A stretch of 64,000 nucleotides of DNA from Poseidonocella sedimentorum. GTDB lineage: Bacteria > Pseudomonadota > Alphaproteobacteria > Rhodobacterales > Rhodobacteraceae. Below the pieces are notes generated by a model, which saw only the letters and a list, made by a program, of their open reading frames with translations, did not search any database and was not told the origin of the DNA. Positions 1 to 9,454 of the stretch are shown here, in pieces. Positions within the stretch are counted from its first letter, which is position 1. The number at the start of each line of letters is the position of its first letter. Made by a program: the position numbers and the translations under genes. The stretch is from positions 186,001 to 250,000 of the forward strand of contig NZ_FOYI01000005.1 of the NCBI RefSeq assembly GCF_900116005.1, written 5' to 3'.

Positions 1-1
1 C

Positions 2-2083
2 GGCGTCGGCAAGATCCGCGGCATCGAGAGTTTCGGCATGATGTGTTCCGAGCGCGAGATGGAGCTCTCGGAGGAGCATGACGGGATCATCGAGCTGCCA
101 TCCGGCGAGGTCGGCGGGCGGTTCGTCGACTGGCTGGCGCAGAACGATCCGGCCAAGGTGGACCCGGTGATCGAGATCGCGATCACCCCCAACCGCCCCG
201 ATGCGCTCGGCGTGCGCGGCATTGCCCGCGATCTCGCGGCGCGCGGGCTCGGGACGCTGAAGCCGCAGGAGATCGCCGCGGTGCCCGGCCAGTTTGCCTC
301 GCCCATCGGGGTTTCGATCGATGAGAATGCGCTCGAAGACTGCCCCCTTTTCTGTGGCCGTGTCATCCGGGGCGTCAAGAACGGCCCGTCGCCGCAGTGG
401 TTGCAGGACAAGCTGACCGCCATCGGCTTGCGCCCGATTTCCGCGCTGGTGGACATCACCAACTTCTTCACCTTCGATCAGAACCGGCCGCTGCACGTCT
501 TCGATGCGGACAAGGTCACGGGCGATCTGCGCGTGCACCGGGCCGCGGGCGGCGAGACGCTGGAGGCGCTCGACGAGAAAACCTACAGGTTCGAGCCCGG
601 CATGCTGGTGATTTCCGATGCCAACGGGCCGGAAAGCATCGCCGGGATCATGGGCGGTGAGGAGACGGGTTGCACCGGTGAGACGGTCAATGTCTTCCTG
701 GAGAGTGCCTATTGGAACCCGGTGCGCATCGCGCTCACGGGCCGCGCGCTCAAGGTCCATTCCGACGCGCGCTACCGCTTTGAACGTGGCGTCGATCCCG
801 CGTTCACGCCCGAGGGGCTGGAGGCCGCGACGGCGATGATCCTCGAGCTGTGCGGCGGCGAGGCGTCGGAGGTGGTGACTGCGGGCAAGGTCCCGGACAC
901 GTCGCGCGCCTATCGGCTCAATGCCAAGCGGGTGGAATCGCTCGTGGGGATGGAGATTTCCGAGAGCGCACAGCGCCAGACCCTGACCAAGCTCGGCTTC
1001 CGACTGGATGGCGATATGGCCCATGTGCCGAGCTGGCGGCCCGATGTTCTGGGCGAGGCGGATCTGGTCGAAGAGGTCGCGCGGATGGCCTCGCTCACCC
1101 GGCTTCAGGGCAAACCCATGCCCCGGCTCTCGGACGGCGTACCCGCCCCGGTCATGACGCCGGCGCAACTGCGCGAGCGCGCGGCGCGGCGGACGACGGC
1201 GGCGCTCGGCTACAATGAATGCGTGACCTACAGCTTCATCGACGAGGCGGCGGCCAAGCTTTTCGGCGGCGGCGATGACGGCACCATGCTCGCCAACCCG
1301 ATCAGCCGCGATCTGAGCCACATGCGCCCCTCGCTTCTGCCGGGCCTGCTGCGGGCCGCGGCGCGCAATCAGGCGCGGGGCGCGGGCAACATGGCGCTCT
1401 TCGAGGTCGGCGCGACGTTCCACGGCGGGGAGCCGGAGGAGCAGAGCCTCTCGGTGGCCGGGGTGCTCATCGGACAGACCGGCGACAAGGATGTCCACGG
1501 CGCGGCGCGGCCCGTCGATCTCTATGATGCCAAGGCCGATTGCGAGGCGGTGCTGGCCGCGATCGGGGCGCCCGCCAAAGTGCAGATCCTGCGCGGTGGC
1601 GAGGGCTGGTGGCATCCGGGCCGGCACGGGCGCATCTGCCTCGGGCCCAAGAAAACGCTGGCGGTCTTCGGCGAGCTGCACCCCAAGGTGCTCAGCGCGC
1701 TGGATGTCAAAGGCCCGGCGGTGGGCTTCGTGATCTGGCCAGCCGAAGTGCCCATGGCGCGCAATGCCAGCGTCTCGCGCCCGGCTCTGGAGCTCAATGA
1801 CCTTCAGGCCGTCGAGCGCGATTTCGCCTTTGTGGTGGACGCGGGCGTCGAGGCGCTCACGCTGCTGAACGCGGCGCAGGGCGCGGACAAGGCGCTGATC
1901 GACGAGGTCCGCGTGTTCGACGAATTCATCGGCGGCAGCCTCGGCGAGGGCAAGAAATCCCTCGCGATCACCGTGCGCCTGCAGCCCAGGGACAGCACGC
2001 TCAAGGACGCGGATATCGAAGCGGTGTCGGCCAAGATCGTGGAGAAAGTGGCCAAGGCCACCGGTGGCACGTTGCGCGGTTGA
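2..2083 (+). CDS. pheT: Phenylalanine--tRNA ligase beta subunit (5' truncated by window edge)
   Basis: The reading frame is open from base 2, so the first roughly 100 residues lie outside the window; 693 residues remain of a usual ~800. PheT with PheS charges tRNA-Phe. The visible protein runs from the end of the N-terminal tRNA-binding OB domain (GIESFGMMCSERE), through the B5 and B3/4 domains and the catalytically inactive class II-like core, to a C-terminal anticodon-binding FDX-ACB domain (ERDFAFVVD, then KSLAITVRLQP). It ends with TGA just before a Shine-Dalgarno sequence for the next gene. pheS would be expected upstream. Identification is by family sequence patterns and is secure. Confidence 0.97.
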   Translation, partial: GVGKIRGIESFGMMCSEREMELSEEHDGIIELPSGEVGGRFVDWLAQNDPAKVDPVIEIAITPNRPDALGVRGIARDLAARGLGTLKPQEIAAVPGQFASPIGVSIDENALEDCPLFCGRVIRGVKNGPSPQWLQDKLTAIGLRPISALVDITNFFTFDQNRPLHVFDADKVTGDLRVHRAAGGETLEALDEKTYRFEPGMLVISDANGPESIAGIMGGEETGCTGETVNVFLESAYWNPVRIALTGRALKVHSDARYRFERGVDPAFTPEGLEAATAMILELCGGEASEVVTAGKVPDTSRAYRLNAKRVESLVGMEISESAQRQTLTKLGFRLDGDMAHVPSWRPDVLGEADLVEEVARMASLTRLQGKPMPRLSDGVPAPVMTPAQLRERAARRTTAALGYNECVTYSFIDEAAAKLFGGGDDGTMLANPISRDLSHMRPSLLPGLLRAAARNQARGAGNMALFEVGATFHGGEPEEQSLSVAGVLIGQTGDKDVHGAARPVDLYDAKADCEAVLAAIGAPAKVQILRGGEGWWHPGRHGRICLGPKKTLAVFGELHPKVLSALDVKGPAVGFVIWPAEVPMARNASVSRPALELNDLQAVERDFAFVVDAGVEALTLLNAAQGADKALIDEVRVFDEFIGGSLGEGKKSLAITVRLQPRDSTLKDADIEAVSAKIVEKVAKATGGTLRG

Positions 2084-2103
2084 GGCGCAAAAAGGAGACA
2101 GTC

Positions 2104-2553
2104 ATGACCCTCAAGGTTTATCTTTCCGGCGAAATCCACACCGATTGGCGCGAGCAGATCACTGCGGGCGCCGAGGGGCTCGACGTGGCGTTCCACGGCC
2201 CCGTGACCGATCACGCGGCCTCCGATGACTGCGGCGTGGCGATACTCGGCGCCGAGGCCGACAAGTACTGGCACGACCACAAGGGCGCGATGGTCAACGC
2301 GATCCGCACGCGCAAGGGGATCGAGGACGCGGATGTCGTCGTCGTCCGGTTCGGCGAGAAGTACAAGCAGTGGAATGCGGCGTTTGACGCGGGCTATGCG
2401 GCGGCGCTCGGCAAGTCGCTGATCATCCTGCACGGGCCGGATCACCAGCACGCGCTCAAGGAGGTGGACGCCGCGGCGCTCGCGGTGGCCTCGGAGCCGC
2501 GGCAGGTGGTGGAGATCTTGCGCTACGTGCTGACGGGCGCGCTGCCCGGCTGA
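2104..2553 (+). CDS. YtoQ family protein
   Basis: A 149-residue soluble protein beginning MTLKVYLSGEIHTDWR, the typical start of the YtoQ family, which resembles nucleoside 2-deoxyribosyltransferase-like Rossmann proteins. No reaction is established for it. I chose ATG 2104 rather than the in-frame start upstream because AAAGGAG sits 6-8 bases before it. It follows pheT by 20 bases and is probably co-transcribed. The central ADVVVVRFGEKYKQWNAAFDAG segment is split by the family-typical Asp and Glu residues. The family call is solid; the function is unknown. Confidence 0.85.
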   Translation: MTLKVYLSGEIHTDWREQITAGAEGLDVAFHGPVTDHAASDDCGVAILGAEADKYWHDHKGAMVNAIRTRKGIEDADVVVVRFGEKYKQWNAAFDAGYAAALGKSLIILHGPDHQHALKEVDAAALAVASEPRQVVEILRYVLTGALPG

Positions 2554-2774
2554 TCGCGCCGACGATTGGCAACCCCGGCGTCAGATCGCCGGGGCGGGAA
2601 ATGACCTAACGTCGCTTTGCGCCGCCCGCCCATTCTTTACTCAAACTGTGGACATTGCCCCGAAGTCACATTAACCGAGCCCCATCGATGCTGGGTGCTC
2701 GTCATGGGACGCATGTCGATCAACAAGTGAATGGCCAAAACGGCCAAGGTTTATTCCGCAAAGGGACAGTGAAC

Positions 2775-3167
2775 ATGCTTCAGGAATTCAAGGACTTCAT
2801 CGCCAAGGGCAACGTCATGGACATGGCCGTTGGTATCATCATCGGCGCGGCCTTCACCGCAATCGTCACCTCGCTCGTGAGCGATCTGATCAACCCGATC
2901 ATCAGCCTCTTCACCGGCGGTATAGACTTCTCCGGCCTCGGCATCCGCCTGAGCGAAGGCGAAGACGGTGCGATCTTTGCCTATGGCAACTTCATCATGG
3001 CGATCATCAACTTCCTCATCATCGCATGGGTCGTCTTCATGCTGGTGAAGATGGTCAACCGCGTCAAGGAATCGGCCACACGCGATGAGGATGTCGCCGA
3101 AGAGGTCCCCACGGGCCCCTCCGAGAAAGACCTGCTGATGGATATCCGCGAGCTTCTCAAGAAGTGA
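2775..3167 (+). CDS. mscL: Large-conductance mechanosensitive channel MscL
   Basis: This 130-residue inner-membrane channel opens under membrane tension to release solutes during hypo-osmotic shock. The N-terminal amphipathic helix and first membrane segment ([17 protein letters not shown], then IIIGAAF) match the family signature. A periplasmic loop follows, then a second membrane helix (about residues 70-95) and a charged C-terminal helix ending [14 protein letters not shown]. The frame is open further upstream, but ATG 2775 gives the canonical MscL N-terminus, so the longer form is not used. A likely intrinsic terminator follows at 3202-3228. Confidence 0.96.
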   Translation: MLQEFKDFIAKGNVMDMAVGIIIGAAFTAIVTSLVSDLINPIISLFTGGIDFSGLGIRLSEGEDGAIFAYGNFIMAIINFLIIAWVVFMLVKMVNRVKESATRDEDVAEEVPTGPSEKDLLMDIRELLKK

Positions 3168-3201
3168 TCGCGCGGGCCGGCAGGCCATGAAATCGAAACA
3201 G

Positions 3202-3228
3202 ACGCCCGGGCCATGGCTCGGGCGTTTT
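3202..3228 (+). terminator. Rho-independent terminator after mscL
   Basis: CGCCCGGG and CTCGGGCG form an 8-bp stem (one G-T pair) around a short CCATGG loop, directly followed by TTTT, about 35 bases after the mscL stop codon. Confidence 0.7.
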
Positions 3229-3267
3229 GCGTTGGGGGCCGCGGCTGACTCGCGAAAGGCACCCCCC

Positions 3268-3306
3268 AAAAACGACAAACCCCCGGGGCGGGGCCGCGGG
3301 GGTCGT
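3268..3306 (-). terminator. Rho-independent terminator of rpsU
   Basis: Read on the minus strand, ACGAC plus a run of C pairs with a run of G plus GTCGT, and a T-tract follows (AAAAA at 3268-3272 on the plus strand). It begins about 30 bases beyond the rpsU stop, facing the mscL terminator. Confidence 0.6.
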
Positions 3307-3334
3307 CTGAGCAAAGCTCTCGTAGAATAAGCTC

Positions 3335-3541
3335 TTAGAGGAGCCCTTCGCGTTGCGCCTTCTTGCGCGCGAGTTTACGCGCACGGCGGATCGCTTCGGC
3401 CTTCTCCCGCGCTTTTTTCTCGGACGGTTTCTCGAAATGTTGCTTGAGCTTCATTTCCCGAAACACACCCTCGCGCTGAAGTTTTTTCTTCAGGGCGCGC
3501 AGTGCCTGATCGACGTTGTTGTCGCGAACACTAACCTGCAT
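3335..3541 (-). CDS. rpsU: 30S ribosomal protein S21
   Basis: A 68-residue, highly basic protein that begins [20 protein letters not shown] and ends in a Lys/Arg/Ala-rich helix, as expected for S21 of the small ribosomal subunit. It helps mRNA and 16S rRNA pair during initiation. The start is preceded on its strand by AAGGTGG. It converges on mscL, with back-to-back terminators between them, and diverges from coq9. Length and sequence are normal for alphaproteobacteria. Confidence 0.96.
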   Translation of the reverse strand: MQVSVRDNNVDQALRALKKKLQREGVFREMKLKQHFEKPSEKKAREKAEAIRRARKLARKKAQREGLL

Positions 3542-3646
3542 GTGGTTGTCACCACCTTCCTAGTTTGAGTTGCAAAGATTTGCAGGAGGTGGCCGTATAG
3601 CAAGGGTGCCCTAGTTTGTCCAGAGCCGTGCAGGGAAGGTGAAACG

Positions 3647-4342
3647 ATGACCGCAGACGATGAGGATATCCGCGCAAAGCTGCTTGATGCGGCGCTGATG
3701 CATGTGCCGTTCGATGGCTGGACCCGGGCCAGTTTCACCGCGGCGGTGCGCGATTCCGGCATCGATCCGGCGCTGGCCGAGGCGATCTGTCCGCGCGGGG
3801 CGCTGGACCTCGCGGTCGCCTTTCACCGGCGCGGGGATGCGCAGATGGTGGCGCGGCTGGAGGCGGCGGATCTGGCCGGGATGCGGTTCCGCGACCGGAT
3901 CGCGGCGGCGGTGCGCTACCGGCTGGAGGCGACGCAAGACAAGGAAGCGGTGCGCCGCGGGGTCACGCTTTTTGCCCTGCCGCCTCATGCGCCGGAAGGG
4001 GCCAAGCTGATCTGGGGGACGTGCGATCTCATCTGGACCACGCTGGGCGATAGCTCGGATGATCTCAACTGGTACACCAAGCGCGCCACGCTGTCGGGCG
4101 TCTACTCCTCGACGGTGCTCTACTGGCTGGGCGATACCAGCCCCGGGCACCAGCAGACCTGGGAGTTCCTCGATCGGCGGATCGACGACGTGATGCAGAT
4201 CGAGAAGCTCAAGGCGAAGGCCCGCAAGGCGCCGGTGCTCGGCGCGCTTCTCGCCGGGCCGAACTGGCTGGCCTCACGGGTGCGCGCGCCGAAAGGGCCG
4301 GACCGGGACGCGGAGCCGGGCCATTGGGCAAGCGGATCCTGA
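3647..4342 (+). CDS. COQ9 family protein, ubiquinone biosynthesis
   Basis: A 231-residue protein of the COQ9 family, whose members bind lipids and assist the COQ7-type hydroxylation step of ubiquinone biosynthesis. The N-terminal half is a TetR-like helical region (KLLDAALMHVPFDGW), and the C-terminal half carries the COQ9 pattern around DLIWTTLGDSSDDLNWYTKR and SSTVLYWLGD. No TetR-like regulatory role is implied. It diverges from rpsU and is followed by a 110-base gap containing the FNR box of hemN. Supplying quinone fits the respiratory genes downstream, but co-regulation is not shown. Confidence 0.9.
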   Translation: MTADDEDIRAKLLDAALMHVPFDGWTRASFTAAVRDSGIDPALAEAICPRGALDLAVAFHRRGDAQMVARLEAADLAGMRFRDRIAAAVRYRLEATQDKEAVRRGVTLFALPPHAPEGAKLIWGTCDLIWTTLGDSSDDLNWYTKRATLSGVYSSTVLYWLGDTSPGHQQTWEFLDRRIDDVMQIEKLKAKARKAPVLGALLAGPNWLASRVRAPKGPDRDAEPGHWASGS

Positions 4343-4404
4343 GGAGCCGGCCTGGATCCAAACCCCCGCGAAACGACGCGCGGCGCCCTCTTTGACCGAG
4401 GATT

Positions 4405-4418
4405 TTGATTCAGATCAA
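4405..4418 (+). promoter_or_regulatory. FNR/FixK box upstream of hemN
   Basis: TTGATTCAGATCAA is a perfect TTGAT-N4-ATCAA palindrome. Its centre is 42.5 bases before the hemN ATG, so a class II promoter (box centred at -41.5) would start transcription one base before the start codon. Confidence 0.9.
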
Positions 4419-4453
4419 ACGTTACCGGCCCGGCGTCGCGTAGAGCGGGGGGC

Positions 4454-5806
4454 ATGGAGCATGATCTTTTTGAAAAGTATGGCCTGTTTTCATCGCGGGT
4501 GCCGCGCTACACGAGCTACCCGCCCGCCAACCGGTTCGAAGACGGGATGGGGCATCGCCGTCAGGCCGTCTGGCTGAACGCGCTGGACGATGACGAGACC
4601 GTCTCGATTTACATCCACATCCCGTTCTGCCGGCGGCTCTGCTGGTTTTGCGCCTGCCGCACGCAGGGGACACAGACGATGCGGCCGGTGGAGGCCTATG
4701 TCGAGCACCTGCTGCGGGAGATAGAGAGCGCGCGGCGGCATCTGGCGCCCGGGATCCGCATGTCGCGGCTGCATCTGGGGGGCGGGACGCCGACGATCCT
4801 CGCGCCCGCGCTGATGGACAGGCTGCTCACGGCGGTGTTCTCTGCCTTCGGCACGGCGCCGGACTTCGAGTTTTCGGTCGAGGTCGATCCGACGGACGCG
4901 CCCGAAGAGGTGCTCGATGTGTTGCTGGCCCACGGGCTCGACCGCGCCTCCATCGGCATTCAGGATTTCCAGCCGGGTGTGCAGAAGGCGATCGGGCGGA
5001 TGCAATCCGTCTCCCAGACCGTGCGCGTGGTGAATTACCTCCGGGCGGCCAAGTTGCGGAGCATCAATTTCGATCTGCTTTACGGGTTGCCGCATCAGGA
5101 CGAGATGAGCCTGATGCAGACGATCGAGACGGTCCTGCGCCTGCGGCCAGACCGGTTGGCGCTTTATGGCTATGCCCATGTGCCCTGGATGTCCAAGCGG
5201 CAGGGGATGATCCCGGACGAGGCGCTTCCGGACCCGAAAGCGCGGCTGGAGATGGCCGAACGCGCGGCGGACCGGCTCACCGCCGGGGGGTATGTCGCGA
5301 TCGGCATCGACCATTTCGCGCAGCCCTCCGATGGCTTGGCGCTCGCGCAGCGGGCCGGGCGGCTCAAGCGGAATTTTCAGGGCTACACCGATGATCCCGC
5401 GGAGGTCCTGCTGGGCTTCGGGGCCTCGGCGATCTCGCGCTTCCCGCAAGGCTATGTCCAGAACGCGGTGGCCACGGCGGCCTATCAGGAGCGGATCGGG
5501 CGCCACGGTCTGGCCGGCGCCAAGGGCCATGAGATGAGCGTGTCCGATTGCGTGATCGCCACGATGATCGAGGAGGTCATGTGCTACGGGTCGATCCATG
5601 TGAGCGATCTGTCGCGGGTGTTTCAGGATGCGCAGGTGCACCCGCAGGCACTGGCCGAAGACCTGCTCCGCCAATTTCCCGATCTGCTGGAGTGGGATGG
5701 CGCGGTGCTCCGGGTCGGGCCGCACCATACCCCGTTCATCCGGATCGTCGCGAGTGCGCTCGATGCGGCGAGACCTTCCCCCGACCGCCACAGCCTGGCC
5801 GTTTAG
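4454..5806 (+). CDS. hemN: Oxygen-independent coproporphyrinogen III oxidase (radical SAM)
   Basis: This enzyme decarboxylates coproporphyrinogen III to protoporphyrinogen IX without oxygen, the step needed for haem synthesis under low oxygen. The 450-residue protein has the HemN N-terminus (RVPRYTSYPPANRF) and the radical SAM cluster motif C59-x3-C63-x2-C66-x-C68. It also has the glycine-rich SAM motif LGGGTPTIL and the C-terminal HemN domain. A perfect FNR/FixK box lies immediately upstream, and only a G-run, not a spaced Shine-Dalgarno, precedes the ATG. It stands next to the cbb3 oxidase genes, a common arrangement in Rhodobacteraceae that couples haem supply to oxidase synthesis. Confidence 0.95.
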   Translation: MEHDLFEKYGLFSSRVPRYTSYPPANRFEDGMGHRRQAVWLNALDDDETVSIYIHIPFCRRLCWFCACRTQGTQTMRPVEAYVEHLLREIESARRHLAPGIRMSRLHLGGGTPTILAPALMDRLLTAVFSAFGTAPDFEFSVEVDPTDAPEEVLDVLLAHGLDRASIGIQDFQPGVQKAIGRMQSVSQTVRVVNYLRAAKLRSINFDLLYGLPHQDEMSLMQTIETVLRLRPDRLALYGYAHVPWMSKRQGMIPDEALPDPKARLEMAERAADRLTAGGYVAIGIDHFAQPSDGLALAQRAGRLKRNFQGYTDDPAEVLLGFGASAISRFPQGYVQNAVATAAYQERIGRHGLAGAKGHEMSVSDCVIATMIEEVMCYGSIHVSDLSRVFQDAQVHPQALAEDLLRQFPDLLEWDGAVLRVGPHHTPFIRIVASALDAARPSPDRHSLAV

Positions 5807-5816
5807 GCCGGCCCGA

Positions 5817-5830
5817 TTGACCCAGATCAA
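5817..5830 (+). promoter_or_regulatory. FNR/FixK box upstream of ccoN
   Basis: TTGACCCAGATCAA matches TTGAY-N4-ATCAA. Class II spacing predicts transcription from about 5865, giving a leader of roughly 45 bases before the ccoN ATG. Confidence 0.88.
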
Positions 5831-5909
5831 CGAAGCGCGGCCCCGGGCCCGGTAGCACGGGTCCAAAGACCAACCGGCCACGCGGGCAGATGCAACTTCA
5901 GAGGCGTCC

Positions 5910-7514
5910 ATGGATTATCTAAAACTGAGTATTTTGGGGCTGATCGCGCTCTTTGCGGCGATGGGGGCGAACTACGCCCATGACCTGTCCTATCAGGTGC
6001 ATGCCGTTCTGATCATGCTGATCGCCTCCGCGATGTTCATCTGGGTGCTGCGCAATACCGACGAGCCCAAACCCGTGGCCGACCCGCACACCGGCTATTT
6101 CGACGATGTCATCCGCTACGGCGTCATCGCGACGGCCTTCTGGGGGGTGGTCGGCTTCCTCGTGGGCACGTTCATCGCCTTCCAGCTCGCCTTTCCCGAG
6201 CTGAATTTCGAATGGGGGCAGCCCTTTACCAACTTCGGCCGCTTGCGCCCGCTGCACACCAGCGCGGTGATTTTCGCCTTTGGCGGCAACGCCCTGATCG
6301 CGACCTCCTTCTACGTGGTGCAGCGTACCAGCGGCGTGCGGCTCTTCGGCGGCAAGCTCGCGTGGTTCGTCTTCTGGGGCTACCAGCTCTTCATCGTGCT
6401 GGCCGCGACCGGCTACCTGCTGGGCGGGACGCAATCCAAGGAATACGCCGAGCCCGAGTGGTACACCGATCTGTGGCTGACCATCGTCTGGGTCGCCTAT
6501 CTCGTGGTCTATCTCGGGACCATCGTGGTGCGCCGCGAGCGGCATATCTACGTGGCGAACTGGTTCTACCTGAGCTTCATCATCACCGTGGCGATGCTCC
6601 ACATCGTCAACAACATCAGCATCCCCGTCAGCATCTGGGGCTCCAAATCCGTGCAGGTTTTCTCCGGGGTGCAGGATGCGATGACGCAGTGGTGGTACGG
6701 CCATAATGCCGTGGGCTTCTTCCTCACCGCGGGCTTTCTGGGGATGATGTACTACTTCGTCCCGAAACAGGCGGGCCGCCCGGTCTACAGCTACAAGCTC
6801 TCGATCATCCACTTCTGGGCGCTGATCTTCCTCTACATCTGGGCGGGGCCGCACCATCTGCACTATACCGCGCTGCCCGACTGGGCCTCGACGCTGGGCA
6901 TGGTGTTCTCGATTATCCTCTGGATGCCCTCCTGGGGCGGGATGATCAACGGGCTCATGACGCTGCAGGGCGCGTGGGACAAGCTGCGCACCGATCCGAT
7001 CATCCGGATGTTCGTCATCTCCCTCGCCTTCTACGGCATGTCGACCTTCGAGGGCCCGATGATGTCGATCCGCGCGGTCAACTCGCTCAGCCACTACACA
7101 GACTGGACCATCGGCCACGTGCACTCCGGTGCGCTCGGATGGAACGGCATGGTGACCTTCGGCGCGCTCTACTTCCTCGTGCCGCGGCTCTGGGGACGCA
7201 AGGCGATGCACTCGATCTCGGCGATCAATGCCCACTTCTGGCTCGCGACCATCGGCATCGTTCTCTACGCCGCCTCGATGTGGGTGACCGGCATCATGGA
7301 GGGGCTGATGTGGCGTGAGGTCGATGACCAGGGTTTCCTCGTGAACTCCTTCGCCGACACCGTGAGCGCCAAGTTCCCGATGTACGTGGTGCGCGGTCTG
7401 GGCGGTGTTCTCTACCTCGCCGGTGCATTGGTCATGGTCTGGAACATCTGGGCGACCATCCGCGGCGCCAAGCCCGCCCACGCCCCGCTGCCCCACGCGG
7501 CACCGGCTGAATAA
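5910..7514 (+). CDS. ccoN: cbb3-type cytochrome c oxidase subunit I
   Basis: Catalytic subunit of the high-affinity, proton-pumping cbb3 oxidase in the inner membrane. The 534-residue protein has about 14 membrane segments. The haem and copper ligands are visible: H116 (low-spin haem b, LHTSAVIF), H265 (CuB, YGHNAVGF), H315-H316 (CuB, GPHHLHY), and H403 and H405 (haems b3 and b, IGHVHSG). It is first in ccoNOQP, behind an FNR/FixK box, and is followed after 11 bases by ccoO. Family assignment is unambiguous. Confidence 0.98.
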   Translation: MDYLKLSILGLIALFAAMGANYAHDLSYQVHAVLIMLIASAMFIWVLRNTDEPKPVADPHTGYFDDVIRYGVIATAFWGVVGFLVGTFIAFQLAFPELNFEWGQPFTNFGRLRPLHTSAVIFAFGGNALIATSFYVVQRTSGVRLFGGKLAWFVFWGYQLFIVLAATGYLLGGTQSKEYAEPEWYTDLWLTIVWVAYLVVYLGTIVVRRERHIYVANWFYLSFIITVAMLHIVNNISIPVSIWGSKSVQVFSGVQDAMTQWWYGHNAVGFFLTAGFLGMMYYFVPKQAGRPVYSYKLSIIHFWALIFLYIWAGPHHLHYTALPDWASTLGMVFSIILWMPSWGGMINGLMTLQGAWDKLRTDPIIRMFVISLAFYGMSTFEGPMMSIRAVNSLSHYTDWTIGHVHSGALGWNGMVTFGALYFLVPRLWGRKAMHSISAINAHFWLATIGIVLYAASMWVTGIMEGLMWREVDDQGFLVNSFADTVSAKFPMYVVRGLGGVLYLAGALVMVWNIWATIRGAKPAHAPLPHAAPAE

Positions 7515-7525
7515 GGAACGCGATC

Positions 7526-8251
7526 ATGGCCATTCTCGACAAACACGCGGTTCTTGAAAAAAGCCCGTCGCTGCTGCTGACTTTCTCGCTGCTGGTGGTG
7601 ACCATCGGGGGGATCGTGGAAATCGCGCCGCTCTTCTGGCTGGAAAGCACGATCGAGGAGGTGGAGGGCGTGCGCCCCTACAGCCCGCTGGAACTCACCG
7701 GGCGCGACATCTACGTCCGCGAGGGCTGCTACGTCTGCCACAGCCAGATGATCCGCCCGATGCGCGACGAGGTCGAGCGCTACGGGCACTACAGCCTCGC
7801 CGCCGAGAGCATGTATGACCACCCGTTCCAATGGGGCTCCAAGCGCACCGGGCCGGATCTGGCGCGGGTCGGCGGGCGCTATTCCAACGAGTGGCACGTG
7901 GATCACTTCACCGATCCGCAATCGGTGGTGCCCGAAAGCGTCATGCCGAAATACGCCTTCCTCGCCCGCGCCCCGATCGAGCCCGATCACATCGAAGCCC
8001 TGATGGAGACGCACCGCTTCGTCGGCGTGCCCTACACCGACCAGCAGATCAGCGCGGCCTACGCGGATTTCAATGCCCAGGCCGACCCGGATGCCGATAC
8101 CGACGGGCTGCTGGAGCGCTATCCCGGCGCGGCCATCGGCAATTTCGACGGGCAGGAGGCGCTGACCGAGATGGATGCGCTCATCGCCTACATGCAGGTG
8201 CTGGGCACGATGGTCGATTTCTCGACCTTCACCCCCGAGCCGAGCCGATAG
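7526..8251 (+). CDS. ccoO: cbb3-type cytochrome c oxidase subunit II (monohaem)
   Basis: A 241-residue membrane-anchored monohaem cytochrome c that passes electrons to CcoN. It has one N-terminal membrane helix (residues 10-32) and a single haem-binding motif, C68-YV-C71-H72, in a periplasmic domain. The ESVMPKYAF segment supplies the probable distal Met ligand. It has a weak RBS (AAGGAACG) and lies between ccoN and ccoQ. Length and motif are normal for the family. Confidence 0.97.
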   Translation: MAILDKHAVLEKSPSLLLTFSLLVVTIGGIVEIAPLFWLESTIEEVEGVRPYSPLELTGRDIYVREGCYVCHSQMIRPMRDEVERYGHYSLAAESMYDHPFQWGSKRTGPDLARVGGRYSNEWHVDHFTDPQSVVPESVMPKYAFLARAPIEPDHIEALMETHRFVGVPYTDQQISAAYADFNAQADPDADTDGLLERYPGAAIGNFDGQEALTEMDALIAYMQVLGTMVDFSTFTPEPSR

Positions 8252-8260
8252 GAGGCGCCG

Positions 8261-8437
8261 ATGGATACCTATTCCCTCTTGCGTGAATTCGCCGACAGCT
8301 GGGTCCTTCTGGGCATGGTCCTCTTCTTTCTCGGCGTGGGTCTCTGGGCCTACTGGCCGAGCCTGCGAAGCGACCGGGACGACGCCAGCATGATCCCTTT
8401 CCGTAACCAGAGCATTGCGAACCGAGACGATGAGTGA
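8261..8437 (+). CDS. ccoQ: cbb3-type cytochrome c oxidase subunit CcoQ
   Basis: A 58-residue protein with one membrane helix (WVLLGMVLFFLGVGLWAYWP) and a short charged tail. This is the usual form of CcoQ, which stabilises the cbb3 complex. The ATG follows GGAGG by 4-6 bases and lies 9 bases after the ccoO stop. Its stop overlaps the start of ccoP by 8 bases. The call rests on size, topology and position, because CcoQ sequences are poorly conserved. Confidence 0.9.
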   Translation: MDTYSLLREFADSWVLLGMVLFFLGVGLWAYWPSLRSDRDDASMIPFRNQSIANRDDE

Positions 8438-9296
8438 TCACAAGAAAATCGATGATGCCACGGGGGTCGAGACGACCGGCCACTCCTGGGACGGGATCGA
8501 AGAGCTCAACAACCCGCTGCCGCGCTGGTGGCTCTGGACCTTCTACCTCACGATCATCTGGGGCATCGGCTATACCATCGCCTATCCCGCCTGGCCGATG
8601 ATCAGCGGGGCGACGGGCGGCGTGCTCGGCTGGTCGACCCGCGCGAATGTGGCCGCCGACATCGAGGCCCACGAGGCGCGCAACGCCGATCTTGCGATCG
8701 GGCTGGTCGAGGCCGATCTCGCAGTGATGAGCAGCAGCGACGATCTGCACCGCTACGGCGTGGCGCGCGGGGCGGCGGTCTTTCGCGCGCAATGCAGCCA
8801 GTGCCACGGCTCCGGCGCCGCCGGCGCGCGCGGGTATCCCAACCTGCTCGATGACGACTGGCTCTGGGGCGGCGCGATGGACGATATCGCCTACAGCGTC
8901 CGCCACGGCATCCGCAACGATACCGATATCGACGCCCGCTACTCGGAAATGCCCGCCTTTGACGAGATGCTCTCGGATGGCGAGATCGAGGCCGTGGTCG
9001 AATACGTGGTCTCCCTCTCCAGCGCGGAGGCCGACAGCGCCCTCGCCGCGACGGGCGGGGAGGTCTTCGCCGCGCAATGCGCCGCATGCCATATGGAGGA
9101 TGGCTCCGGCGACCGCGGTCTCGGAGCGCCCAACCTCGGGGATGCGATCTGGCTCTACGGAGGCGATCGCGCCGCTCTGGAGGAGACGGTCCGCTACGCA
9201 CGCTTCGGCGTGATGCCGGCCTGGGGTCAGCGGCTCTCCGAGGCCGATGTCCGCGCGGTTTCGGTCTATGTCCACGCCCTGGGCGGTGGCGAATAG
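8430..9296 (+). CDS. ccoP: cbb3-type cytochrome c oxidase subunit III (dihaem)
   Basis: A 288-residue dihaem cytochrome c that receives electrons from soluble cytochromes and feeds CcoO. The N-terminal region contains the family pattern GIEELNNPLPRWWLW and a membrane helix. Two cytochrome domains follow, with C122-SQ-C125-H126 and C217-AA-C220-H221. I chose ATG 8430 (MSDHKK), which overlaps the end of ccoQ, instead of a longer in-frame start that lacks an RBS. This ends the oxidase operon; a GC-rich hairpin follows. Confidence 0.97.
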   Translation: MSDHKKIDDATGVETTGHSWDGIEELNNPLPRWWLWTFYLTIIWGIGYTIAYPAWPMISGATGGVLGWSTRANVAADIEAHEARNADLAIGLVEADLAVMSSSDDLHRYGVARGAAVFRAQCSQCHGSGAAGARGYPNLLDDDWLWGGAMDDIAYSVRHGIRNDTDIDARYSEMPAFDEMLSDGEIEAVVEYVVSLSSAEADSALAATGGEVFAAQCAACHMEDGSGDRGLGAPNLGDAIWLYGGDRAALEETVRYARFGVMPAWGQRLSEADVRAVSVYVHALGGGE

Positions 9297-9327
9297 ACCG
9301 AAGCCGCCGGGCATAGCTCTCCCGCCG

Positions 9328-9354
9328 CGGGCCCCTGTTCAAACCGGGGGCCCG
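9328..9354 (+). terminator. GC-rich hairpin between ccoP and ccoG, possible terminator or attenuator
   Basis: CGGGCCCC and GGGGCCCG can pair over 8 bp around an 11-base loop. There is no T-tract, so intrinsic termination is doubtful. It may separate ccoNOQP from ccoGHIS or stabilise the upstream mRNA. Confidence 0.35.
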
Positions 9355-9387
9355 GGCCTCGTTCTCACCGCCCAAACGCCCCCGGGA

Positions 9388-9401
9388 TTGACCTCGATCA
9401 A
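9388..9401 (+). promoter_or_regulatory. FNR/FixK box upstream of ccoG
   Basis: TTGACCTCGATCAA matches TTGAY-N4-ATCAA. Class II spacing predicts a start at about 9436, 19 bases before the ccoG ATG, so ccoGHIS has its own low-oxygen promoter. Confidence 0.87.
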
Positions 9402-9454
9402 TGAGGCGCTGCCGCGCCCCGGCTAGGATGGCGCGACCCAAGGGACCACGCCGC